Shown here: piece after piece, positions 33,503-42,909 of the stretch
How the letters are laid out: every line of letters begins with the position of its first letter
Position numbering within the stretch: position 1 is the first letter of the stretch
Assembly: GCA_964030475.1 (NCBI GenBank)
Contig: CAXIPT010000007.1
Coordinates: forward strand, 1,537,986-1,601,985
From: Tethya wilhelma
Taxonomy: Eukaryota; Porifera; Demospongiae; Tethyida; Tethyidae
Reading direction: 5' to 3'
DNA length: 64,000 nt
Notes under the pieces: generated by a model
Seen by the model: only the letters and a program-made list of their open reading frames with translations
Databases searched by the model: none
Told to the model about the DNA's origin: nothing
Position numbers and translations under genes: made by a program

Positions 33503-33672
33503 TTATGGAATGCACGTACTTCTCTCAATGTAGGCAGCGTATTCTATAGGTACCGGGAAATGACCCAGACACTGGCAGTGGCCAGAAAAACCTCCTTTAG
33601 AGGTATAAGGTTCATTACAATCCGCACAGGTAACTCGGAGCTGTTCTCTTAATATTCTTTCGGCATAACCTG
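33503..33672 (-). CDS. C2H2 finger exon, best-preserved copy
   Basis: In the open frame the exon reads GYAERILREQLRVTCADCNE, then PYTSKGGFSGHCQCLGHFPV and PIEYAAYIERSTCIP followed by a stop. The metal ligands are spaced C-x2-C-x12-H-x5-H, the spacing of matrin/U1-type fingers rather than classical C2H2 arrays. A conserved tail PIEYAxYIERS and a stop recur in the sister copies, so it is probably the terminal exon. A 13-codon exon (KDILVALHQKHD) lies upstream at about 33785-33825. The joining phase between the two could not be reconciled. Confidence 0.5.
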
Positions 33673-34240
33673 CTGCTGTCAACTATTATGGGTGCATGTG
33701 TGTCATGAAGTGCAGCATAATAATTATTATACTGATTAGGGTAGTAGCTGTACATAGTGCAAGTATAATTATTATACTTACATCGTGTTTTTGGTGAAGT
33801 GCAACTAAGATATCTTTTTCCTGTGCATGTGAACAACAAAGTTTATAATTTTGAATAAATTGTCAGTATTAACTTGATCATAATTACAGTGCATCCAACG
33901 TAGTCATGGCAATTCTTTATTCCGATACGATAAGGTATAGCCTTAATTGAAATGCTATATTCCATGAAGTATCGATCATTATGGTAAACAACTTTGAAAC
34001 AGATATATATATATGTTTGCTTGTAGACCATGCAGGCTGCCAATTCAATGCATAGCTGCCAATTCAATGCACAGCTACCATGTTGACTGTCCGAGAGTAT
34101 ACTTACCGCTCCTTCTATGCCGGCCGTGTCATATGTATCGGGGATAGGTATTGCTAAGTTGTTGGCGGCCATTTCTACGAGCTGACTCTTTCTTTCTGCG
34201 TATATAAACGAAGAATAAAAAATTTATGTAGTTAAAGAGT

Positions 34241-34534
34241 ACCTTTCCAAGTCATTGTTAAACCTTAACATTTTAAAAGAATACCTTTCCAAGTCATTGT
34301 TAAACCTTAACATTTTAAAAGAGTACCTTTTCAAGTCATTGTTAAACCTTCACGTTTTAAAAGAATACCTTTCCAAGTCATTGTTAAACCTTCACGTTTT
34401 AAAAGAGTACCTTTTCAAGTCATTGTTAAACCTTCACGTTTTAAAAGAATACCTTTCCAAGTCATTGTTAAACCTTCACGTTTTAAAAGAATACCTTTCC
34501 AAGTCATTGTTAAACCTTCACGTTTTAAAGAGTT
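34241..34534. repeat. 42-bp minisatellite made from the end of a SAP exon
   Basis: Seven copies of a 42-bp unit start at 34241, 34283, 34325, 34367, 34409, 34451 and 34493. On the - strand each unit encodes 14 residues, G(T/I)LLKREGLTMTWK, and contains the exon's own splice donor (AAAG then GTAYTC). Sister copies of the exon have one or two units (for example 35019-35100, 32160-32230 and 39297-39380). The host exon itself is broken here by a missing T that creates a stop. Confidence 0.85.
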
Positions 34535-35062
34535 CGCAGGTCACAAGAACTGAAGTATGACTCTTGCAGATCCAGATCAATATTGACATTGGGATTTGCC
34601 ACCATCGGTCGTTGATCTGTACTGTGTGCATGTAGTAGACAAATATTCAGCAATAATTTTTAGTCCATGGATCACAAGTTATAAACAACTAGTCTATACT
34701 CTTAAGAAAATGACTGCCAATCCAATGCACAGGCTGCCAATTCAATGCACAGCTACCATGTAGACTGTCTGTGAGTACTTACCACTCCTTATATATATGT
34801 GCTGGCCGTGTCATATGCATCGGGGATAGGTATTGCTAAGTTGTTGGTGGCCATTTCTACAAGCTAGCTGACTCTTTCTTTCTGCATATATAAACGAAGA
34901 ATAAAAAATTAATGTAGTTAAATGGTATACTCAGCCGCCAGCGGTCCAATAGGCAGCCCATGCATGCACTGCCATTCATGCTCATGCATTTACAACACAT
35001 GCAGTCAACTTAACATGTACCTTTCCAAGTCATTGTTAAACTATCACGTTCTAAAAGAGTAC

Positions 35063-35183
35063 CTTTCCAAGTCATTGTTAAACCTTCACGTTTCAAAAGA
35101 GTTTGCAGGTTACAAACTTTTAAAGAACTGAAGTATGACTCTCGCAGAACCGGATCAATATTGAGATCGGGATTTGCCGCCAT
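35063..35183 (-). CDS. SAP-domain first exon, open copy
   Basis: The exon encodes MAANPDLNIDPVLRESYFSS followed by LKVCNLQTLLKREGLTMTWK and a donor (G then GTACTC). The second half is the first helix and turn of a SAP domain (LKVxxLQxLLKxxGL), a DNA-binding module. A second 42-bp unit with its own donor lies at 35019-35062. The next SAP second exon downstream, near 34880, has a 4-base insertion (AGCT) that breaks its frame, so the gene may be impaired. Confidence 0.5.
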
Positions 35184-35257
35184 CGGTCGTTGATCTGTAT
35201 GCTGTGTGCATAGTGGACAAACATTCAGCAATAATTTTTAGTGGCTTATGATCAGAG

Positions 35258-35611
35258 TCAGTGCTGTTGGGGATGGGCATAGACCGGCATTGCCAAATGT
35301 TTTGCTGCAATTTTGACCAGCTCAACTTTTCTCTCTCCTTAATCATTAATGAAGACTAAAAATGTAGCTAATTTTTAGTATTAATTAACCGCCAGCCATC
35401 TATATACAGGCAGCCCATGCACCGCTATTCATGCTTATGCATTAATTTTACAACACATAATTATACATATAATAATACAGTCAACTTAGGACGTACCTTT
35501 GTAAGTTATAGTTACTCCTGCTTCTTTAAACAGAGACTTGAGGTCATCATGCTTCTTCGAATTAAAATACGATTCTCGCTGGTCAACACCTGAGTCAGGA
35601 TTTGCGGCCAT
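35258..35611 (-). CDS. Two-exon SAP-only mini-protein
   Basis: Exon 1 (35611-35497) encodes MAANPDSGVDQRESYFNSKK and HDDLKSLFKEAGVTITYK. Exon 2 (35334-35258) encodes ERKVELVKIAAKHLAMPVYA and HPQQH, then a stop. The donor is GTACGT, the acceptor is GAG, and the phases agree, giving 63 residues that form little more than one SAP domain. SAP modules bind AT-rich DNA; a free-standing SAP peptide could compete with or tether larger partners, which is inference. A sister copy at 32380-32697 is dead: two extra bases (TA) near 32591 put a stop in its first exon. Confidence 0.5.
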
Positions 35612-36349
35612 TCGATCTGTACTGCGTGCATGTAGTAGACAAACATTCAGCAATAATTTTTAGTGGGTCATAAGTAGTAAACAACTAGTCTACTCTTGAG
35701 TTGTTGGCAGCCATTTCTACGAGCTGACTCTTTCTTTCTGCATATTTTTGGTGAAACTGGATGGGTGCCTCTTGAACTCACGATTAAATTCAGCATTCTT
35801 AAGTTCTGTAAGAGATTAGAAAGAATGGGTAGGGAGAGGATTGCTTACGAAATGTATGTATGGAGCTCTTCTGTTGCAATGCAAGGCAGGCACAACTGGT
35901 GTTTGAAGAAGAGCTGTCTTCTTGACGAAATAGATGATCCGGCAAATGGTCTCCGTCTGGAGGAGATGTGGGAAGCTTTGGCAAGTAAATACATGCATGC
36001 AGTCATGGAAATCAGATCTCAGCACAGCACCAGAGGACAGTGAGACATTGAGATATGCTTTGAGGCTTCACACAATAACATAATTTTGAGTCAAGCATGC
36101 AAATTAAGCATGCTTCCAGTTCTATTAAATCCACAGCTATATTTAGACCTCTTTAGCCTGTTGTTTCCTGCAGAATTATAGAAAGTCTTAGAATATAGCG
36201 AAATAAACAATATATTGTTGAACTATAGTCTTGTTTGAAAGAATCTAGACTGGATACATATGTGTATGGCCAAGTGTGCGAAATGCTCGTTTCATGTTTT
36301 GCTATACATTTGCAACAATTGTACACAACAAGGCACAATTTTATTATGG

Positions 36350-38482
36350 GATGCACGTACTTCTCTTAATATAAGCGGCGTACTCTATGGGTACGAGAAA
36401 GTGACCCAGTCGCTAGGAATGGCCAGAAAACCCTCCTTTAGAGGTAAATGGTTCGTTGCAATCTACACATGTAACTCTAAGATTTTCCGTAGAACTCTCC
36501 CGGCGTAACCTGCTGCTGTCAACTATTATGGGTGCGTGTGTCATGAAGTGCATCATAATATTATACTGATTGGGATAGTAGCTATACATAGTGCAAGTAT
36601 AATTATTATACTTACATCGTGTTTTTGGTGAAGTGCAACCAAGATATCTTTTTTCTGTGCATGTGAACAAAAAGTTTATAATTTTGAATAAATTGTCAGT
36701 ATTAACTCGATCATAATTACAGTGCTTCCAACGTAGTCAGGGCAATTCTTTATTCCGATACGATCAGGTAGCCTTAATTGAAATTTTATTTACAGAGCTT
36801 AGTAAGGCTGTATTGTGCCTAAGCATTTGCACCTCAAAAAACAGTGTGCAAGTATTAGTATACTTCAAAGCTTTTTTCTCTTAACTACAAACCGTTTGCT
36901 AATAATGTGCTTAAACAATTGTGAAAAACACTGCAACAAATGAACCATATCTCACACAGGAAGTGAAGCCACGCCCCCAGGTTCCTGTCAAAACATCCCA
37001 AATGACTCTTGTTGGTTTGTATAATGAAACTGCATCTATGCAGAAACTTGCCACGGGGTCTACCAATTATAGGCTCTCGGACAGGTGGTTATTAAGTTTA
37101 GTTAATTAAATTACATGATTCAAAGTTTTGGGAATAGTTCCTAGGAATGATATCGATACAAGAACAAGTTGTGTGTGTGCATGGTATTGCCGACCATGGC
37201 AATTACTTTTTATTGTCTCATGATGACATATGCCATCATTGGTTGATATAAAGGGTTATACTATATAACCATAAAAAAATAATTGGGAAATTATTTTTAT
37301 TGGTATAAGTTTTCACTGGTATAAATCGGCCCTGGGAGAGTTTCATTGCTAATAAATTTTTGTTGATGATCAGACCTTTACACAGTTATTATTATTATAC
37401 AGTAACTTACAACCCGTTCTGGAGGTTCAGAATTTTCTAACTTTTCCTCTTTTGAGGATCTTTGGCCTTTACACTGAAGTCATATCAAAAGCTACTCAGT
37501 ATTTCAGTTATTTACTTACAACAGGCTCAGGAGGCTCAGGCTGCTTCGTTTTCTTCTTGGCAATAGATGGCTTCTCCACTGCATCTTCCTAGAATGCATG
37601 CATGCATATGGTCAATTTGGATTTGACTAGATCATGATCTGGGGTGAACGACAACTAAAGTTCCCTAATGAAATGTATGGCTAATGAAATACATGGCTAT
37701 AGAGGAAAACAGCATGCCATGAATCAGATTATAACTTACCAAAATTAATGTCCATGTTGTTCAGCACTGTGAGTTGCAGTTGATTCAGTGGATGCACAGC
37801 TTGCCTCACTGGCACTGTCCTCGAAGGACATATTTTGAAGGCCTGCACACTGTATGTATATACATGCAAGTGATGCATGGATAAATAAATAATCATGACT
37901 ATAATATATTAAGTGCATGGCATGTTATTCCATGAAGTATCGATCATTACGGTAAACAAGACCGTCCAAGAGTACTTACCGCTCCTTCTATGCCAGCCGT
38001 GTCGGGGATGGGTATCTGTAGATTTTTAGCAGCCATTTCTATAAGTTCTTTGTTTCGTTCTGCACATGCAAATGGCATGTTATTCCATGAAGTATCGATC
38101 ATTACGGTAAACAAGACCGTCCAAGAGTACTTACCGCTCCTTCTATGCCATGCAGCCGTGTCGGGGATGGGTATCTGTAGATTTTTAGCAGCCATTTCTA
38201 TAAGTTCTTTCTTTCGTTCTGCACATGCAAATATATAAATGAAGAATAAAAAATTAATGTAGTTAGAAATAGTGTTCTCAGCCACCAGCGCGGTCCTATA
38301 GGCAGCCCATATGGCCATGTACACTGGATGCCATTCACGCTCATGCATTTACAACACAGACAATTTTACAACGTACCTTTCCAAGTTATTGCTAATCCCT
38401 TACTCTTGAGGAGATTTTGTAGCTCCTGAACCTTCAGAGAACTAAAATAGGATACGCGAGACTGATCTACAATTTCGGCCAT
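36350..38482 (-). CDS. SAP-domain nuclear protein, multi-exon
   Basis: Five exons join in phase. Exon 1 (38482-38377) encodes MAEIVDQSRVSYFSSLKVQE through KGLAITWK. Exon 2 (38059-37980) encodes ERNKELIEMAAKNLQIPIPD through IEGA. The next (37588-37520) encodes EDAVEKPSIAKKKTKQPEPP and EPV. Then 37473-37411 encodes CKGQRSSKEEKLENSEPPER and V, and 36654-36616 encodes KKDILVALHQKHD. Exons 1 and 2 form a complete SAP domain, and the lysine-rich linkers suggest nuclear localisation. A duplicate of exon 2 (38218-38135) has four extra bases. The C2H2 exon of this copy (about 36512-36350) has a one-base loss and an in-frame stop, so the finger is probably lost. The family is not identified. Confidence 0.5.
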
Positions 38483-40128
38483 TCGTCGTCAGTACTAGTG
38501 TCGATCTTGAGACTGCGTACATGTAGTAGATAACAGGCACCACTGCTTTTATAGTCTAAGAGCTCTTGCAATAACCATGTAGACTGTCCGAGAGTATACT
38601 TACCGCTCCTTCTATGCCGGCCGTGTCATATGCATCGGGGATAGGTATATTGCTAAGTTGTTGGCGGCCATTTCTACGAGCTAACTCTTTCTTTCTGCGA
38701 TATAAACGAAGAATAAAAATTTTATGTAGTTAAAAATTATATAGCCTAGCAGCCAGTGGTCCTATAGGCAGCCCATGCCATTCATGCTCATGCATTTACA
38801 ACACAGTCAACTTAACATGTACCTTTCCAGGTCATTGTTAAAACCTTCATGTTTTAAAAGAGTTTACAGGTCACAAACCTTTAAAGAACTGAAGTATGAC
38901 TCTCGCAGATCCGGATCAATATTGACATCGGGATTTGCTGCAATTGGTCGTCAATCTGTATACTGTGTGCATGTAGTAGACAAACATTCAGCAATAATTT
39001 TTAGTGGATCACAAGTTATAAACAACTAGTCTATACTCTTGAGTGTATATGACTGCCAATTCAATGCATAGCTACCATGTGGACTGTCCGCGAGTACTTA
39101 CTGCTCCTTCTATGCTGGCCGTGTCATATGTATTGGGGATAGGTATTGCTAAGTTGTTGGCGGCCATTTCTACGAGCTGACTCTTTCTTTCTGCATATAT
39201 AAACGAAGAAAATTATATACTCAGCTGCCAGCGGTCCTATATGCAGCCCATGCCATTCATGCTCATGCGTTTACAACACAGTCAACTAAACATTTACCTT
39301 TCCAAGTCATTGTTAAACCTTCTCGTTTTAAAAGAATAACTTTCCAAGTCATTATTAAACCTTCACGTTTTAAAAGAGTTTGCAGTTCATGAAGTTTTAA
39401 AGAACTGAAGTATGACTCTCACAGATCCAGATCAATATTGACATTGGGATTTGTTGCCATCGGTCGTTGATCTGTACTGTGTGCATGTAGTAGACAAACA
39501 TTCAGCAATAATTTTTAGTGGATCCCAAGTTATAGACAACTATAGTCTATACTCTTGAGTGTATATATATATATGGCTGTCAATCCAATGCACAGGCAAA
39601 TTGACATCTCTTGTGCAATAGGCTTATAGGCTCTTGATTATATATAAATGTCCATGCAGCAGACCTTCAACACCTGCCAACTGTTACGCATGCACTTGTA
39701 TATGGCCAAGTGTGTGAAATGCTCTTTTCATGTTTTCTGGCCATGCACTAATATATTTACAATAGTACATAATACTCTGGGATGCATTTACTTCTCTCTA
39801 TGTAGTCTGCATACTCGATGGGCACAGGAAAATGCCCCAGACGTTCAGTGTGTCCACTGAAACCACTCTTTGAGGTGAATGGCTAGGCAATTAAGCTTAT
39901 ATAATTCACATCAATTAACATCAGATATTGATGGAAATTGGTTGGTAAAGGACTATGTGGGAAATTTTCATTTTGTTGGTAAAATTTTTACATGATATGT
40001 ATAAATTGGCAATGGTTCCTGGGAAATTTTCAACGCTAATAAAATTTTGTTGTTAATCAGACCTTTACAACAGCATAATTATGTATTAGCTACTATAACA
40101 GCAAGAAATCAAACTAACAAAAACTTAC

Positions 40129-40239
40129 AACGGGATCAGGAGCTTGTGATTTTTCCAATTTTTCCTCCTTTGAAGAGCGTCTACTAGTAGTTACAACAGG
40201 CTCAGCCTGCTTCTTCTTCAAACTCACTCTTGCACCTTC
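40129..40239 (-). CDS. Linker exon of the SAP family, unsplit form
   Basis: This 111-bp exon encodes EGARVSLKKKQAEPVVTTSR followed by RSSKEEKLEKSQAPDPV, between an acceptor (TGTAG) and a donor (GTAAGT). It corresponds to two exons plus the intervening 46-bp intron in the 37.5-kb copy. Upstream there is a DASESS-type exon near 40470. Confidence 0.45.
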
Positions 40240-41141
40240 CTACAATGAATGGGGTGAACAACAACCAAATTCCCTAATGAAATACATGATTAATTGTTTA
40301 CATGGCTAGAGGATCGATCAATGCATGGGCTCTCAAAAACAATATTAGTTATTTAATTTAATTTTATAATAATAATTATTATAACGTGCATGCATATGCA
40401 GCATGCCACAAATCAGATAAAACTCACCTAAGGCCCAGCTGCAGGTTGTTCAGCAGATGTGGAGCTTGACTGTACATGTGTCTCCTCAAAAGACATGTTT
40501 TGTATTCATGAACACACACTTCTCTCAATATAGGAAGCATATTCAATTGGGAGAAAAATGTCGTTGACAATGACTAGAAAAACCTCCTTTAGATGTGAAT
40601 GGTTTTTCACAGTCAATGCATGTTATTCTTAAATGGCAGCATGCCATGAATTGGATTATAACTTACCAAATGTGCAGGTTGTTCAACAGTTGATTTGGAT
40701 ATGTAGCTTGACTCACTGGCATCCTCAAAAAGACATGTTTTCAATTGCATAATATTATATGCAAGTGATAGATAAATGTAGGAAATAATCATGATTGTTA
40801 AGTGCACAGCGTATGCTATTCCATGAAGTATCGATCATTACGGTAAACAACTTTGAAACATAATATTATGTTTGCTTGTAGACCATGCAGGCTGCCAATT
40901 CAATGCACAGGCTGCCAATTCAATGCACAGCTACCATGTAGACTGTCCGAGAGTATACTTACCGCTCCTTCTATGCCGGCCGTGTCACATGCATCGGGGA
41001 TAGGTATTGGCAGCCCATGCCATTCAATCCAGTCCAAATGGACTGCCTAAAGATAAAGCCTGTTATAATAACGCACGATGTTGTTAATGTAACAGATAAA
41101 GTTATATATACGTGTGTGGCCAAGTGTGAGAAATGTTCATT

Positions 41142-41330
41142 TCAAGCTATACATTTGCAACAGTTGTACATAACAAGCCATAATGTTATGGAATGCATGC
41201 ACATACTTCTTTCATATTCAATTGGGACAGGAAAATGTCCCAGACCTTGACAATGACTAGAAAAACCTCCTTTAGATGTGAACGGTTCCTCGCAATCAAC
41301 GCATGTTACTCTTAAATGGCAGCATGCCAT
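41142..41330 (-). CDS. C2H2 finger exon, second open copy
   Basis: The frame reads LRVTCVDCEEPFTSKGGFSS followed by HCQGLGHFPVPIEYERS, with the same C-x2-C-x12-H-x5-H spacing as the 33.6-kb copy. Its tail is diverged and the PIEYAxYIERS ending is shortened. An exon ending EQPAHL lies 40 bases upstream, but splicing phases do not match. Confidence 0.4.
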   Translation of the reverse strand: MACCHLRVTCVDCEEPFTSKGGFSSHCQGLGHFPVPIEYERSMCMHSITLWLVMYNCCKCIA

Positions 41331-41680
41331 GAATTGGATTATAACTTACCAAATGTGCAGGTTGTTCAACAGTTGATTTGGATATGCAGCTTGACTCACT
41401 GGCATCCTCAAAAAGACATGTTTTTAATTGCATATGCAAATGATCGATAAATGTAGGAAATAATCATGACTGTTAAGTGCACGGCATGCTATTCCATGAA
41501 GTATTGATCATTACGGTAAACAAACGGATATATTATGTTTGCTTGTAGACCATGCAGGCTGCCAATTCAATGCACTGGCTGCCAATTCAATGCACAGCTA
41601 CCATGTAGACTATCTCAAACATAGTCAGCAGACATACGATCATCATCTGAGTCTTCCTTAATATAGTCAAAATTGTAAAG

Positions 41681-41844
41681 ATAAAGGTCACAACACCTAA
41701 ATGTGTACAACAAACGAGTCATCAAGGTTGAATGACAAAATATGACCAAGGTGCATGGTGCATGCTATCACTGAACTCAAGATTATGACCAAAAAAACGT
41801 AATATGCTACTGGGAAAGGATGTAGATTACTTTAGGCAAAGCAG

Positions 41845-41876
<32 letters not shown>

Positions 41877-42595
41877 AGCTGAGTTTTTGACGGGAACTGG
41901 AGATCACAATCAGTAGCAAACTGTTCGCACTCTGTCAATAGGAAACGTAAAGCAGATGCAAAGGGAGCAAGCAAAACAATAACGTCAGCATAACATTAAG
42001 CTCCTACAAAGAAACACCCTGAATAACACCCTACTTTTAGTTGCTGGAATCTGAGAAGAAGCTCATCCATGTATATGTAGTCCGATGGTCCGGTCCATGC
42101 TTTATAACGTACCTGTTAATATTGTTAACTAGTTGATCATGCAGCCTCTGTGTGCCTGAGTCTCTCTCATATAGCCAACTCACTTAGCAGCTACTGATAC
42201 TAATTATGTCGACCTGGAATTGTAATTGTTTAACAAAAATGCAGAGCAGTCTCTTGGAGAATCATGTGACACACAGATGTCGTTGCTCGTAGTGAAGCTT
42301 TAGAAAATTTTCTTTAGAAGAAATTTAAATATGACATCAAAATATATCAGTTGAAAGATCTCTTTGTGCATGCTGATCACAATGGTACCAATCCCAGCTC
42401 AATACGACCTTCCTATGCTGAGATATTATTGATAATGTGTTGAGAACCTATACCATCATACAGTGATGAGAAACCAAGAACCTAAAACCATCANGCTAGA
42501 TTATCCTCTTTGTGTTTTAGCTAATTTTGTAATTTTGTCATATAGGCCATTGGCCTGCTGGAAGACAAACTAGTACAATATTCACGTATGGTACC
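41681..42595. other. Noncoding, with an AT microsatellite
   Basis: An AT tract is at about 41846-41871. A - strand stretch ending EDSDDDRMSADYV and a stop (about 41627-41670, just left of here) could be a terminal exon but has no partner. One unknown base is at 42494. Confidence 0.35.
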
Positions 42596-42599
42596 TCAC

Positions 42600-42636
42600 C
42601 TCTTATGCCTTTGCCAGGAATTATCATTTTATGCAT
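42600..42636 (-). pseudogene. Second RAD9-type first exon
   Basis: The exon encodes MHKMIIPGKGIR, and its donor (G then GTGAGGTACC) is identical to that of RAD9 exon 1 at 11425-11458. No RAD9 exon 2 could be found on the - strand down to 41.7 kb. It is likely a duplicated 5' end without a gene body, unless its remaining exons lie further away. Confidence 0.55.
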
Positions 42637-42689
42637 CCGTCCTTTACTTCAAATCAGTGCGGCTACACAACAAAAAATACAGACTACTA

Positions 42690-42885
42690 TTCACTGTTCA
42701 CTGATGGTGTGCAATATTGAGAAATTATAGTTCACTTCCGACATTCAACCAAACATAAATTTACAATCTAAATCGAACCATAAGCTCATACACTCAAACT
42801 ATAAAACTATAGAATCTGAAATAAACATTGATGTGCAACCATCAGATCCAGAGACTGGTAAGGTGACCACACCCACAACGGAAGT
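42690..42885. promoter_or_regulatory. Divergent promoter segment, inverted copy of 13563-13775
   Basis: The segment separates the RAD9-type first exon (- strand) from the + strand gene starting at 42910, so it may drive both. It shares three ordered blocks with 13563-13775 on the opposite strand, including GTAAGGTGACCACACCCAC. Confidence 0.5.
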
Positions 42886-42909
42886 AGCTTGCTTGGCAGC
42901 TGCTGCAAC

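Larger units (their letters stand above)
31000..41680 (-). repeat. Tandem array of SAP-domain / zinc-finger gene copies
   Basis: About ten kilobases on the - strand consist of diverged copies of the same exons and introns. SAP first exons start near 32297, 32697, 34606, 35183, 35611, 38482, 38949 and 39463. SAP second exons (ERKSQLVEMAANNLAIPIPD) lie near 31695, 32016, 34199, 34880, 38059, 38218, 38697, 39193 and 41008. C2H2 exons lie near 31240, 33600, 36450, 39830, 40560 and 41270. DASESS linker exons lie near 31400, 37800, 40470, 40710 and 41385. Many copies carry stops, lost starts or 4-base insertions. At least one gene and one mini-gene remain open and are listed separately. Confidence 0.75.

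Noticed and set aside
34255..34560. + strand open frame repeating LNLHVLKEYLSKSLL
   Set aside because: It is the antisense of the 42-bp minisatellite; the coding sense (LLKREGLTMTWK, with flanking exon and donor) is on the - strand.
31000..41680. CRISPR array or bacterial-type repeat locus
   Set aside because: The repeats are exon-intron copies of unequal length with splice sites; there are no uniform spacers and all neighbours are animal genes.
42889..42909. Start of the TBC-like gene upstream of 42910
   Set aside because: The frame is open, but no ATG precedes 42910; a TTG start is unlikely in an animal gene.
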